DNA from: an uncultured Alphaproteobacteria bacterium
GTDB taxonomy: Bacteria > Pseudomonadota > Alphaproteobacteria > Caulobacterales > Caulobacteraceae
Length of the DNA stretch: 64,000 nucleotides
Reading direction: 5' to 3'
NCBI GenBank assembly: GCA_903860975.1
Contig: CAIOSI010000021.1
Span: 62,001-126,000 of the forward strand
The translations under genes and the position numbers were made by a program. Below the pieces are notes generated by a model, which saw only the letters and a list, made by a program, of their open reading frames with translations, was not told where the DNA came from and did no database searches. This document shows, in pieces, positions 52,494 through 62,321 of this stretch (positions are counted from its first letter, which is position 1; every line of letters begins with the position of its first letter).

Positions 52494-53252
52494 TCAGCTT
52501 GCCAGCCGACCGTCCGTGATCGCTGCGATGTCGAATGGAAACAGCACCTCGGGATCAGGATCGTCGATTTCGCGGGCGATGGTCTTCGATGCGAGCGCGT
52601 TGACCAGATGGCTGATGATGGCAAGGCGGGCCAGCTTCTTGTCGTCAGACCGGACGCAAATCCAGGGCGCGTTTGCTGTCGAGGTGCGTGTCAGCATCTC
52701 GTCTCGCGCCTTGGTGTAGTCGTCCCACTTCTCCTGGGCTGCAGCATCGAGCGGCGAGGATTTCAGAGCCTTTAAAGGATCAGTTCGGCGATCTTTGAGG
52801 CGTTTGGCCTGTTCGCTCTTTGAGACGTCGAGCCAGAATTTCACGTATTTCAGCCCGCTCTCGAGCAGCATGGTCTCTAGCGTCGGTACGTCCCTTAGGA
52901 ATGCCTCCTGCTCCTGTGGAGACGAAAATCCCATCACACGTTCAACGCCGGCGCGATTGTACCAGGAACGGTTGAAAATCACGGTCTCACCGCTCGCCGG
53001 CAAGAAGCGGATATAGCGCTGGAAGAACCACTGGGTGCGCTCCCGATCCGACGGCTTTGGCAGGGCTATAACGCGGGTGCTACGTACCGACAGGTGCTCG
53101 GTCACCGCGCGGATGGAACCATCCTTGCCGGCGGCGTCGCGGCCTTCAAAGATCACCAGAACCTTCTGCTCGCTCTCCCGGGTCCGCATCTGCCAGCGAA
53201 CCAAGGCAAGTTGCCGGCGCTCCAGTTCGGTTTGATAGTCGTCCTTCGACAT
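52494..53252 (-). CDS. Polyphosphate kinase 2 family protein
   Basis: 252 residues. The P-loop is VIFEGRDAAGKDGSIRAV (Walker A at about residues 37-45). IFNRSWYNRAGVERVMGF and KYVKFWLDVSKSEQAKRL, the lid segment, are typical of one-domain PPK2. Such enzymes transfer phosphate between polyphosphate and ADP, GDP or AMP. The subclass (ADP- or AMP-specific) cannot be told by eye. It is divergent from rsmE with 46 bases between, and upstream of the YcaQ-like gene. Phosphate-starvation genes are 35 kb away, and no Pho box was seen here. Confidence 0.93.
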   Translation of the reverse strand: MSKDDYQTELERRQLALVRWQMRTRESEQKVLVIFEGRDAAGKDGSIRAVTEHLSVRSTRVIALPKPSDRERTQWFFQRYIRFLPASGETVIFNRSWYNRAGVERVMGFSSPQEQEAFLRDVPTLETMLLESGLKYVKFWLDVSKSEQAKRLKDRRTDPLKALKSSPLDAAAQEKWDDYTKARDEMLTRTSTANAPWICVRSDDKKLARLAIISHLVNALASKTIAREIDDPDPEVLFPFDIAAITDGRLAS

Positions 53253-53298
53253 GTCTAGACCCTAGTCCCGATGAGGCACGCGGCGCTACAACGCCTGC

Positions 53299-54021
53299 AT
53301 GATCCGTCTGTTCATTCCCCACGACCTCGCCGCCGGTGCCGAGCTGGCGCTGGACCACGGCCAGAGCCATTACCTGGCCTCGGTGATGCGCCAAGGTGTC
53401 GGCGACGAGGTCCTACTGTTTAACGGCCGGCACGGCGAGTGGCGCTCGAAGATCACGGTCGTGACGAAACGTGCGACGGGGGTGCGCGTTGAGACGCTGG
53501 AGCGGCCTTACGCCCTTGGACCCGATCTCGACCTGATCATTGCGCTCGTCAAACGCGGTCGGCTTGAGACCATCGTCGAGAAGGCCGCCGAACTGGGCGT
53601 ACGCCGCGTCCGGCCCGTGCTTACCGAGCGCACCAACGCCGAGCGCGCCCGTGTGGAGCGGCTTACCGCCATCGCCATCGAGGCATCCGAGCAGACCGGG
53701 CGCCTGGATACGCCTCAGGTCCTGGAGCCGGTGAAGCTCGACAAGCTGCTGGAGGGGTGGGACCCCAGCCGCCGCCTGTTATTTTGCGACGAAGCTGGTG
53801 ACGCCAAGCCTGTCCTGGACGCACTGAGGGGGCAACCGGCGGGACCGTGGGCGATTCTGATTGGCCCTGAAGGCGGATTTTCCGGCGCCGAACGCAGCAA
53901 GCTTCGCGCGCGCCCCTATGCGGTGCCAGCCTCTCTGGGCCCGCGGATTCTACGCGCTGACACCGCCGCAATCAGCGCTCTTACACTTTGGCAGACGGTT
54001 CTCGGCGACTGGACCCCTTGA
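53299..54021 (+). CDS. rsmE: 16S rRNA (uracil-1498-N3)-methyltransferase
   Basis: 240 residues with the RsmE plan: an N-terminal PUA-like domain (HYLASVMRQGVGDEVLLFNGRHGEW) and a C-terminal SPOUT knot with IEASEQTGRL and the SAM-binding ILIGPEGGFSGAER, then LGPRILRADTAAISAL. It methylates U1498 in the decoding region of the small subunit. It is followed by gshA with 93 bases between, an arrangement I have seen in Caulobacter relatives. Length is standard. Confidence 0.96.
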   Translation: MIRLFIPHDLAAGAELALDHGQSHYLASVMRQGVGDEVLLFNGRHGEWRSKITVVTKRATGVRVETLERPYALGPDLDLIIALVKRGRLETIVEKAAELGVRRVRPVLTERTNAERARVERLTAIAIEASEQTGRLDTPQVLEPVKLDKLLEGWDPSRRLLFCDEAGDAKPVLDALRGQPAGPWAILIGPEGGFSGAERSKLRARPYAVPASLGPRILRADTAAISALTLWQTVLGDWTP

Positions 54022-54114
54022 GCTTCTGACGATTGCGCCCACCTAAGCTTCCAACGTAAAGGGCAAGACCGCACGGCAAGAACGCGGGTCCGGATGAAGT
54101 GGGGCAGGATACCG

Positions 54115-55470
54115 ATGGCCGAGATTGCCGCTGACGATCTTCCCTTGACGTTTGAAGACCTCGTCGCCTGGTTCGACAGGGGCTCGAAGCCCAAGGACCA
54201 ATGGCGCGTGGGCGCCGAGCACGAGAAGTTCGTCTTCCGGCTGGGGACACATGAGCCGGTGCCCTATGAGCCCAGCGGCATCAAGGCGCTGTTAGACGGC
54301 CTGACCCGCTTCGGCTGGAAGCCGATTATGGAGGCTGGCCACGTCATCGCCCTTGAGCGCGGTAAGGCCAACGTCAGCCTTGAGCCTGGTGGTCAATTTG
54401 AGCTTTCCGGCGCTCCGCTGGAGACGATCCACGATATCTGTGAGGAGACCGGCCAGCACTTGTCCGAAGTGAAGGTGGTCGCTGACGAACTCGGCATCGG
54501 CTTCTTAGGGTTGGGCTTTTCGCCGATCTGGCGGCGCGATCAGGTCCCCATCATGCCCAAGGGTCGCTACAAGATCATGCGAGAGTACATGCCCAAAGTC
54601 GGCGGGCTTGGCCTCGACATGATGTTCCGTACATGCACCGTGCAGGCCAATCTCGATTTCGGGTCAGAGGCCGATATGGTTGCGAAGTTCCGCACCAGCC
54701 TGGCCCTGCAGCCGATCTGTACGGCGCTTTTCGCCAATTCCCCGTTCATCGAAGGCAATCCGTCGGGGTTTGTGTCTGCTCGCGCCAACGTCTGGACCGA
54801 CACAGACGCGGCCCGCACCGGTATGTTGGATTTCGTTTTCAAGGACGGCTTCGGCTTCGAGACCTATGCCAAGTACGCGCTCGACGTGCCGATGTATTTC
54901 GCCAAGCGCGGGGACCGCTACATCGACCTTTCGGGCCGATCGTTTCGTGCGTTCATGGATGGCAATCTGGCTGAACTGCCAGGTGAGAGGCCTTCCATCA
55001 AGGACTGGGCCGACCATACCACGACGATCTTCCCCGAAGTTCGGCTGAAGCAGTACTTGGAAATGCGCGGAGCCGACTCTGGCCCTTGGCGTGCGCTTTG
55101 CGCCCTGCCGGCGCTTTGGACGGGAATTTTCTATGATTCGGCAGCGCTCGCCGCCGCCTGGGATCTTTGTAAACACTGGCAGATCGAGGATCACGAACGC
55201 CTCCGCGCCGACGTGGCGCGTATTGGACTGAAGGCGCAGATCGCCGGCCGCAGTGTCCAGGACATCGCCAAGGACATGCTGGCGATTGCGCGTGAGGGCC
55301 TGAAGCGACGCAACCGCCTCTCCGGCGGCATGGTCGACGAGACGAATTATCTCTCGCAGCTTGACGAGATCGCCGAGAGCGGCGTCACCCAAGCCGAACG
55401 CCTGCTCGAGCTCTACAATGGCGCGTGGGCCGGTGACGCCAGCAAAGTCTTCGAGGACTTCGCCTACTAG
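54115..55470 (+). CDS. gshA: Glutamate--cysteine ligase (plant/alphaproteobacterial GCS2 type)
   Basis: 451 residues from the ATG at 54115, which has GGGGCAGG in front. WRVGAEHEKFVFRLG begins the GCS2 fold; NVSLEPGGQFELSGAP and MMFRTCTVQANLDFGSEADM are strong GCS2 signatures. FANSPFIEGNPSG follows. The enzyme makes gamma-glutamylcysteine, the first and limiting step of glutathione synthesis, in the cytosol. The class is the plant-like one of alphaproteobacteria, with no likeness to E. coli GshA. Function in the window may relate to the gamma-glutamyltransferase and the MAPEG protein, both tied to glutathione in other systems. Confidence 0.96.
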   Translation: MAEIAADDLPLTFEDLVAWFDRGSKPKDQWRVGAEHEKFVFRLGTHEPVPYEPSGIKALLDGLTRFGWKPIMEAGHVIALERGKANVSLEPGGQFELSGAPLETIHDICEETGQHLSEVKVVADELGIGFLGLGFSPIWRRDQVPIMPKGRYKIMREYMPKVGGLGLDMMFRTCTVQANLDFGSEADMVAKFRTSLALQPICTALFANSPFIEGNPSGFVSARANVWTDTDAARTGMLDFVFKDGFGFETYAKYALDVPMYFAKRGDRYIDLSGRSFRAFMDGNLAELPGERPSIKDWADHTTTIFPEVRLKQYLEMRGADSGPWRALCALPALWTGIFYDSAALAAAWDLCKHWQIEDHERLRADVARIGLKAQIAGRSVQDIAKDMLAIAREGLKRRNRLSGGMVDETNYLSQLDEIAESGVTQAERLLELYNGAWAGDASKVFEDFAY

Positions 55471-55781
55471 TCCAGCTCAGACTGAGGGTCGGTGAGGATG
55501 CATGGCAGGCCGTCGCGCGGGCCCTTGAGCGCGCCAGCGAAGATCAACCCGTTTGCAAACGCCTATGCTGGGCGAGCCAATTGTGCGTCCCACGCACGCC
55601 TCATCTGGAAGAGCGTCCTGGCGTACGGAGGCTCGGAGTCTGATGCCGGTAAAGCCGGGCTGGCTTCTGGCGGTATGCGGACCTTGCTTGTGCTGAGTAG
55701 GGGGGCGTGATTTCTTCAGTTCTAGAACACTGGCGCGTGCTTGGGGGCTGCGCTTTCCCGACATAGGCAGGGCTGCGCGTC
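55471..55781. other. Intergenic region between gshA and the POT transporter gene
   Basis: 311 bases with no gene I can support. A frame at 55492-55710 on the plus strand has no recognised features. The promoter of the transporter gene is probably in the last 100 bases (AT-richer, TTTCTTCAGTTCTAG at about 55711-55725), but no clear -35/-10 pair was found. Confidence 0.4.
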
Positions 55782-57554
55782 ATGGACATCGTCATCACGG
55801 CCGGCCTCGTCATCGCCGCTGCGACAGCCGTCCCGGTCATTCTGCAACTGCGCCATCATCCACGCGGCCTGCGGATTCTGTTCTTCGCCGAGATGTGGGA
55901 GCGCTTTTCCTACTATGGCATGCGCGGCCTGCTGATTTTCTATCTCACCCAGCACTTCCTGTTTACCGACACCGCAGCGGCTGGCGAATATGGGGCGTAC
56001 ACCTCGCTCGTTTATCTGGTTCCGGTCATCGGCGGCTTACTGGCTGACCGCTTCCTGGGCGCGCGCAAAGCCGTGGCGTTCGGGGCGCTTCTGCTGGTGC
56101 TGGGCCACCTCACCATGGCCATTGAGGGCGAGCCCTCGACCCAGGTCCTGACCTACAAGAACGCGGCCTATAACTTCCAGGTCACCGGCCGCGCAGACGC
56201 GCGCAATGTGACGCTGCTCGTGGGCGGCCAAGCTTATGGCTATGCCGCTTCGGCAGATGGTGGTCTCGATATCAAGGGGCTGCCAGCGACCGCGCCCTTG
56301 CCCGCCCACTTGGTCAAAAGCGACTACAAGATTTCGGTCGCCAAGCGCGATCCACTGTTCAAGAACATCCTCTTCGTCGCCTTGGCCTTGATCATTGTCG
56401 GCGTCGGTTTCCTCAAGGCCAACATTTCAGCGATTGTCGGCCAGCTCTATCCGGAAAGTGACCCAAGGCGAGACCCTGGTTTCACCCTCTACTACTACGG
56501 CATCAACCTCGGCTCCTTTCTGGCCTCGATCACCTGCGGATGGCTCGGCCAAACGGTCGGCTGGTGGGCAGGCTTCGGGGCCGCTGGCGTTGGTATGGCA
56601 CTGGGGTGGCTCGTCTTTGTGCTGGGCAAACCCATGCTGGAGGGCAAGGGCGAGCCGCCAGACCCGATCGCACTCGCCAAGCCTGTGGCAGGCCCCTTAA
56701 ATACCGAGTGGCTGATCTATCTTGGCGCAATCGTGGGGGTCGGCGTGATCTGGGTCGTGGTCCAGAGCTTTGCCGTCGTTAGCGTGCTGCTCGGAATTGG
56801 GGCGGTTTGCGTCCTGGCCTACCTGGTCTGGTACATGATTGTGGTGGCGGAAAATGTCGAACGCGACCGGCTGATCCTGGCCATTGTCCTGATTTTGGCC
56901 TCGGTGGTCTTCTGGGCCCTCTATGAGCAGGGCGGCTCCTCGCTCAACCTGTTCGCCGAGCGCAATGTCGACCTGCGCCTCTATGGCGACCAGGCGATGA
57001 AATCGGCGCAGGCCCAGTCCTTCCAGTCGGGTTGGATTCTGATTTTGGCGCCTGTGATGGCGGCGCTCTGGACCTGGCTGGGCCGCTCCAGGCGCGATCC
57101 CAATCCCGTGGTGAAGTTCGGCGCCGGTCTCCTGCTGATCGGGGCCAGCTACTACGTTCTGATCCTTGGCGGAAAATTCGCAGGCCCGGACTTCAAAGCG
57201 CCGCTGATCTTCCTGGCGCTCGCCTATCTGATGCAGACCACCGGGGAGATGTGCGTCTCGCCCGTCGGCCTGTCGCAGATGACCAAACTCGCCCCGCCGC
57301 TGCTCATTTCGACCTTGATGGCGACCTGGTTTCTTGGCACCGCTGGCGCGCAGTTTGTGGCAGCCAAGATTGCCCAGCTCACCGCGTCCGACACCATTGG
57401 TGGCCAGGTGCTAGATGCAGGCAAGGCGCTCGCCACCTACGGCCATGTGTTCGGCATGATCGGCCTTTGGGGTCTGGGCGCAGGCGGCGCAATGCTGGTG
57501 GTCTCGCCTTGGCTCAAGAAGCTCGGCCACGGCGCGGGCGGGGGCGGCGACTAG
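55782..57554 (+). CDS. POT/PTR-family proton-coupled oligopeptide transporter
   Basis: 590 residues with about 14 membrane helices. The POT signature is FFAEMWERFSYYGMRGLL, with E37, E40 and R41 of the ExxER proton-coupling motif. GGLLADRFLGARKAV is the MFS loop motif, and YYYGINLGSFLAS the second signature. Residues 115-193, between helices 3 and 4, form a soluble insert (YKNAAYNFQVTGRADARNVT to KRDPLF), likely periplasmic, which is longer than in E. coli DtpA. It imports di- and tripeptides with protons. Neighbours, a TonB receptor and a gshA gene, do not narrow the substrate. Confidence 0.93.
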   Translation: MDIVITAGLVIAAATAVPVILQLRHHPRGLRILFFAEMWERFSYYGMRGLLIFYLTQHFLFTDTAAAGEYGAYTSLVYLVPVIGGLLADRFLGARKAVAFGALLLVLGHLTMAIEGEPSTQVLTYKNAAYNFQVTGRADARNVTLLVGGQAYGYAASADGGLDIKGLPATAPLPAHLVKSDYKISVAKRDPLFKNILFVALALIIVGVGFLKANISAIVGQLYPESDPRRDPGFTLYYYGINLGSFLASITCGWLGQTVGWWAGFGAAGVGMALGWLVFVLGKPMLEGKGEPPDPIALAKPVAGPLNTEWLIYLGAIVGVGVIWVVVQSFAVVSVLLGIGAVCVLAYLVWYMIVVAENVERDRLILAIVLILASVVFWALYEQGGSSLNLFAERNVDLRLYGDQAMKSAQAQSFQSGWILILAPVMAALWTWLGRSRRDPNPVVKFGAGLLLIGASYYVLILGGKFAGPDFKAPLIFLALAYLMQTTGEMCVSPVGLSQMTKLAPPLLISTLMATWFLGTAGAQFVAAKIAQLTASDTIGGQVLDAGKALATYGHVFGMIGLWGLGAGGAMLVVSPWLKKLGHGAGGGGD

Positions 57555-57733
57555 ACAGCGAAGAGCTCCCAAAGGCGGATCGCCAACCATCGGTGCGGTT
57601 GCTGGAACCGGCTCAAAATCCGGCGCTTAGAGCCCTCCCGAAGCGTTAGCTTCCGGGTTCGCTCCCCATCTTGACGCCCGTAAATTTCGACGAAGTTGCG
57701 TCATTGCGGCGACCTGCGGAGGGCTTCGGCTGT

Positions 57734-59752
57734 TCAGCTTCCAAACGTCTTGCGCAGGCGCACATAGAAAACCCGACCTGGATGTACGCTGCGCTGATCG
57801 ATCGAATGCAGAGGAAGAAGGCTTCGCGCGCCGTCCCAGCTTTCGTAGATATGTTTGAACCCGCGGGCCGTAAGGTTGTCGAGTTCGATGCGCCAGGAGA
57901 GTCCCCCGTCCGGTTTCCACTCCCAAAACGTGGTGACATAGCTCTGTCGCTTGTCGATCTCGATCTGGTTGAACCGGTAGTATCGCTGCTGGAAGCCACC
58001 GCCGACGTCGAGGCCGTAGATCGCTCGTCCGATCGGCTGGCTGAAGTGAAAATCCCAGTCCTCAGGGTGCTGGCCGCTGATCGGGCGGGGCCGATGAACT
58101 GTCGGGTCGGTCACCTGAGACCAGCGCCGCTTGTAGTCGCCTCGGATCTTAGCGCCATGCAGCCCCAGCTTGTCGAGTGGCAAAGCTAGACTGGCTGTCG
58201 CCTCGGTTTGCGTCGCGGCGCCGATATTCGCCGGGGCATCGAAGGCGTCGCCATTGGGTAGGAAAATCGGCGCGCGATCGACAGCGTCGGTGATTTGCAG
58301 GTGGCGCAATGTAAGCGTCAGGGCACCGCTGCCGAGGAACTGCTGCTCAACGGCGATCTCGCTCGCCCAGTCCTGTTTCGGCTCCAGGTTCGGGTTGCCG
58401 GCGGTCACAACGCCCGCCACGAGGCTCGTTGAGGCCGTGAAAGCTCCGAAGTCGAGCTGGCCAACCTCGCGCTCGTAGCGCATCCGAACCTGGGTGTTGG
58501 CGTTGGGCACCCAGGTCATCACCAGGCGCGGTTTGGTATAGTAGAGCGACTTCTCCAAAGTCACGTCTCCGGAGGACGCGATCTGCGAGCCCTCTTCGCG
58601 CAGCGACGCCTCGAGGGTGATCGTCGAGACCGGCTGCCAGACGCTCTTTACAAAGCCTTCAGCTCGTTTTTCGCGCACGTCGACATTGGACGCCGGCAAG
58701 GGCTGGAATGCTCCGTTGTCGGAGAAAAGGATGCGGTTTCCGAGCGTGTTGTAGGCGCCCTCTGCGCCGGCTTCCCAGGAGAGTTTGAGCGTTTGTTGGA
58801 ATTTCACCACGCCTCGCAGGATCGTCTCGGCGGTTGTGGTGTCCTGGCGGAAGATCTGGGCATCGCTTGGCGTCGTGAAGGTGTCTGCGTAGCGGTCTTT
58901 CTGGTCCTGGCGAAGGGCCACGACCTCCATACTGGTTCGCGCGCCGAGCGCACGATTGTAACGAGCCCCAAACTCGGACTGCAGCTTCTTGTAGTCCTGG
59001 TGATCATGATCGCTGTGGACGTCGGGCAGGCTTATCGAGTCGAGCTCAGCAGAGTTGTAGACTTGATCGTTGACGCGGCCGTTGACCCTCAGAAGACCTC
59101 CGGCCAGCGATCCCTCGGTAGCGCCGGTCAACGTCGACTGCGTGCCCCGGCCCTGGCTGTGGACATGGCCCGCAAGCAAGGGCGCGCCGTTAAAGGCCGT
59201 GGTCGTCCGCTGCCCTTCACCGTAGCTGTCATCTGCGAAGCTCGAGACGTTCACGCCGCCTTCCCAGGTGCTTTCGCCGATCTTGCCGGAGCCCTCGATT
59301 CGAAGCGTCCCGAAGTGACGTCCGTCACCTGATTGCTGGTCAGCGAGTTGGAAGATGCCGCGCGCGCCGTTCTGCGGCTTGGTGATCACATTGGCGATCA
59401 CGGTCTTGCCCTGCATGTCGATGCCAGGTGCGCCGCCACGGATCACGTCAACGCGGGCCACATGAGTGGCAAGCACGCGCTGCAGAATCGAATCGATACC
59501 TTCGCTCTTGGACGCCGGACGATGGCCGTCGATCAGCACATTGCCGGCCGCGCCCTCATAGCCGCGGACACCTGACCCCGTGTCCAGAGAAAAGCCCGGA
59601 AGGTATTTGACCATATCAAGCGCGGTATCCGGTCGACCATCGGCGAAGAATTCCGGTGGGTAGCTGACCACCGCGGACTGCGCGACGGATGCGGCAGCCG
59701 GAGTCGTCGCAAGACCCGTGACCGCGGCTTGCGCGAGAACGATGAACAGCAC
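57734..59752 (-). CDS. TonB-dependent outer-membrane receptor
   Basis: 672 residues starting at a GTG, with GAGGAG seven bases upstream. A signal peptide (VLAQAAVTGLATTPAAAS) is followed by a plug domain: KYLPGFSLDTGSGVRGYEG, LIDGHRPASK and DVIRGGAPGIDMQGKTVIANVITK. The barrel fills the rest and ends in FYVRLRKTFGS, whose closing aromatic residue (F near the end) fits insertion into the outer membrane. This is the outer-membrane-beta-barrel subgroup of the family. No TonB box was picked out. The substrate could be iron chelates or glycans. It is divergent from the PhzF gene by 248 bases. Confidence 0.9.
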   Translation of the reverse strand: MLFIVLAQAAVTGLATTPAAASVAQSAVVSYPPEFFADGRPDTALDMVKYLPGFSLDTGSGVRGYEGAAGNVLIDGHRPASKSEGIDSILQRVLATHVARVDVIRGGAPGIDMQGKTVIANVITKPQNGARGIFQLADQQSGDGRHFGTLRIEGSGKIGESTWEGGVNVSSFADDSYGEGQRTTTAFNGAPLLAGHVHSQGRGTQSTLTGATEGSLAGGLLRVNGRVNDQVYNSAELDSISLPDVHSDHDHQDYKKLQSEFGARYNRALGARTSMEVVALRQDQKDRYADTFTTPSDAQIFRQDTTTAETILRGVVKFQQTLKLSWEAGAEGAYNTLGNRILFSDNGAFQPLPASNVDVREKRAEGFVKSVWQPVSTITLEASLREEGSQIASSGDVTLEKSLYYTKPRLVMTWVPNANTQVRMRYEREVGQLDFGAFTASTSLVAGVVTAGNPNLEPKQDWASEIAVEQQFLGSGALTLTLRHLQITDAVDRAPIFLPNGDAFDAPANIGAATQTEATASLALPLDKLGLHGAKIRGDYKRRWSQVTDPTVHRPRPISGQHPEDWDFHFSQPIGRAIYGLDVGGGFQQRYYRFNQIEIDKRQSYVTTFWEWKPDGGLSWRIELDNLTARGFKHIYESWDGARSLLPLHSIDQRSVHPGRVFYVRLRKTFGS

Positions 59753-60000
59753 CTAAGAACTCCTCGGAATTGGCGCACAAAAGACCTGCGCCGCGAAGGT
59801 CGTGCCAATTAAATGCTCGTAACCCTCGGCGAATTCACGGAAGAGCGCATCGGCGGTCGCATAAAGCCTAAGGAACTTACAGAAATAATGTCTGCCGGGT
59901 AGATTTGAACGATCGTGAGAAGCGGCTGTAATTCGCCAAATGGCCATTTGCGGACGTGCGCTGGCGATCGCCCAGTCAAAATGCTGCGAGATTTCTGGCC

Positions 60001-60894
60001 ATGCCGACCTATGCCTTCGTTACCCTTGATGTGTTCACCGATCGCCAGTTCGGTGGCAATCCGTTGGCGGTCTTCACAGACGCACGCGGGCTTTCCGAGG
60101 CGCAGATGCAGTCCCTGGCAGCCGAGTTCAACCTCTCGGAGACCACCTTCGTTTTACCGCCCAACGATCCGGCCAATACCGCGCGGATTCGCATTTTTAA
60201 TCGCACCGCCGAGATGCCTTTTGCGGGTCACCCAAACGTCGGCACTGGGTTTGTGTTGGCCGGACAAGGCCGCGATGACCAGGGACGCCTCCGATTCGAA
60301 GAGGTCGCCGGGCTCGTCGAGGTTCGCGTCTCGCGCGACGCATCGGGCGGCCTGACTGGCGCGGTGATCGATGCGCCTCGACCCCTCGTACTGGGCCCCG
60401 AACTCACGACGGCCCAGGTCGCTGCCTGCGCGAGCCTCGTTGCCAGCGACGTGGTGACGACGGCTCATGCCCCTGTCCAGGCTTCGCTGGGCATCGACTT
60501 CTTCTTTGCTCAGGTGACCGGCGAAGCACTCAGTCGCGCGGCGCCTGATACGGCAGGCTTTCAGCGCACGTCTGTCGAGACGGGCGCGGGCGGTGACCGA
60601 CTTTCGCTGTTTCTCTATGCGCGGGACGCTGAGGGCCAGACAATCCGCGCACGGATGTTCGCGCCTCTATCCGGCACCTTCGAGGACGCCGCGACGGGCA
60701 GCGCCAGCGCAACTCTGGGCGCGCTTCTATTGTCGCAAGGGTCTGAGGCGCATGCGGCGTTTCAGATCATCCAGGGCGTGGAAATGGGTCGACCAAGCCT
60801 ACTCGCTGTCTCAGCCCTTCGCGCGCCCGACGGCATCCGCGCCTCAGTCGGCGGCGGCTGCACACTGATGTTTCGCGGAGAGGTCAGCCTTTAG
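60001..60894 (+). CDS. PhzF-family isomerase-like protein
   Basis: 297 residues from the ATG at 60001, where the family N-terminus begins. Motifs are VTLDVFTDRQFGGNPLAVF, NLSETTFVLPP (the catalytic Glu), and EMPFAGHPNVGTGFVL; the second half repeats the fold with FEDAATGSASATLGALL. PhzF itself isomerises a phenazine precursor, but most members are of unknown function and no phenazine genes are here. It overlaps tldD tail to tail by four bases. The promoter would lie in the 248 bases shared with the TonB receptor gene. Confidence 0.92.
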   Translation: MPTYAFVTLDVFTDRQFGGNPLAVFTDARGLSEAQMQSLAAEFNLSETTFVLPPNDPANTARIRIFNRTAEMPFAGHPNVGTGFVLAGQGRDDQGRLRFEEVAGLVEVRVSRDASGGLTGAVIDAPRPLVLGPELTTAQVAACASLVASDVVTTAHAPVQASLGIDFFFAQVTGEALSRAAPDTAGFQRTSVETGAGGDRLSLFLYARDAEGQTIRARMFAPLSGTFEDAATGSASATLGALLLSQGSEAHAAFQIIQGVEMGRPSLLAVSALRAPDGIRASVGGGCTLMFRGEVSL

Positions 60895-62321
60895 AGGCTG
60901 GTCCCTCCGACGGTCAGGCCGGTAATCTTCAGCGAGGGCTGCCCGACACCCACCGGCACGCTCTGACCAGCTTTTCCGCAAACGCCGACCCCATTGTCGA
61001 AGTCGAAATCGTCACCAATCATGGTCACGCGCGTGAGCGCTGAGGGGCCGTCCCCGATTAGGGTCGCGCCCTTGACGGGTGCCGAGATCTTGCCGTCTTC
61101 GATCAGATAGGCCTCGGTGCACTGGAAAACGAACTTCCCGTTGGTGATGTCCACTTGGCCGCCGCCGAAGTTGGCGCAGTAGAGCCCGCGCTTGGTGGAG
61201 GCGATCATCTCTTCACGCGACGAATCGCCGCTCATCATGCCGGTGTTGGTCATCCGCGGCATGGGCAGGTGAGCGTAGGATTGGCGCCGGCCGTTGCCGG
61301 TCGGCTCCAGGCCCATCAGCCGTGCGCTCATCCGGTCGTGCATGTAGCCGACCAGAATCCCGTCCTCGATCAGGATCGTGCGGCCGGTCGGGGTGCCTTC
61401 ATCATCGACCGTCAGTGATCCGCGTCGATCCTGGATCGCACCGTCATCGAAGACCGTAACCCCTGGTGCGGCCACCCGCTCGCCGATTCGGCCAGAGAAG
61501 GCCGAGGTGCCCTTGCGGTTGAAATCGCCCTCCAGCCCGTGGCCGACCGCCTCGTGCAACAGCACACCGTTCCAGCCAGGGCCTAAGACGACGTCCATCT
61601 CTCCGGCTGGGCAGGGGACGGCATCGAGGTTGACCAGGGCTTGACGCAACGCCTCGTCCACCTGTTCGCGCCACTTGTCCGGCGAAATCCAGGCCTCGAA
61701 ACCCGCGCGGCCGCCAGCGCCGGAATAGCCGCTCTCGCGCTTGCCATCGCGCTCGACGGTGAGTTGCACGTTCACGCGAGCAAGGGGGCGGACGTCACGG
61801 ATCAACCGGCCGTCGGCGCGCAGGATTTCGACGGTGCGCCGTTCCCCAGCCAGCGAAGCCATAACCTGGACGACGCGTGGATCGCGGGCTCTCGCCCAGG
61901 CGTCGATTTCTTGCAGAAGGGCGACTTTGTTGGCGAAATCTGGAGATTCGAGCGGGTTCTGTTCGCCGTAGAGCTTGGCGTTGGTGGCCCTGGGCCCTTC
62001 CGCGGCTGTCCCCGAATAGCCACGTTTGGCAAGCGCTGCCGAATGGCCAGCGCGCTCGAGCGCGGCCGCCGAAATTTCACTGGCGTGGGCATAGCCCGCC
62101 GTTTCGCCTGCGACCACCCGCAGGCCGAATCCCTCAGTGGCATCAAAGGCCGCCGACTTCAGTCGCCCGTCATCAAACAGGAAACTCTCGCTCTCTGATC
62201 GTTCAACAAAGAGTTCCCCATCGTCGGCCCCTTTCAAGGCCTCGCCAAGGATGTCGCCAGCGCGCTTGGGGTCGACACCAGCGGAGTCGAGAATCGAAGG
62301 TGCAGGCGAATGAGCGTTCAT
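60891..62321 (-). CDS. tldD: TldD metalloprotease catalytic subunit
   Basis: 476 residues from the ATG at 62321; an upstream in-frame ATG at 62357 is less likely. The zinc motif LLHEAVGHGLEGDFNRKGTS (HExxxH) is in the middle, with the third ligand, a Cys, probably in the VDITNGKFVFQCTEAYLIEDG region. DDGRLKSAAFDATEGFGLRVV opens the N-domain. With PmbA, encoded at 28.6-30.0 kb, it forms a heterodimeric protease for unfolded peptides. It converges on phzF, and upstream lies the divergent cytochrome oxidase operon. Confidence 0.96.
   Translation of the reverse strand: MNAHSPAPSILDSAGVDPKRAGDILGEALKGADDGELFVERSESESFLFDDGRLKSAAFDATEGFGLRVVAGETAGYAHASEISAAALERAGHSAALAKRGYSGTAAEGPRATNAKLYGEQNPLESPDFANKVALLQEIDAWARARDPRVVQVMASLAGERRTVEILRADGRLIRDVRPLARVNVQLTVERDGKRESGYSGAGGRAGFEAWISPDKWREQVDEALRQALVNLDAVPCPAGEMDVVLGPGWNGVLLHEAVGHGLEGDFNRKGTSAFSGRIGERVAAPGVTVFDDGAIQDRRGSLTVDDEGTPTGRTILIEDGILVGYMHDRMSARLMGLEPTGNGRRQSYAHLPMPRMTNTGMMSGDSSREEMIASTKRGLYCANFGGGQVDITNGKFVFQCTEAYLIEDGKISAPVKGATLIGDGPSALTRVTMIGDDFDFDNGVGVCGKAGQSVPVGVGQPSLKITGLTVGGTSL

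Noticed and set aside
57637..57657. Imperfect hairpin between the POT transporter and TonB receptor genes as a terminator
   Set aside because: The stem has a bulge and no T-run follows in either direction, so it is too weak to call.
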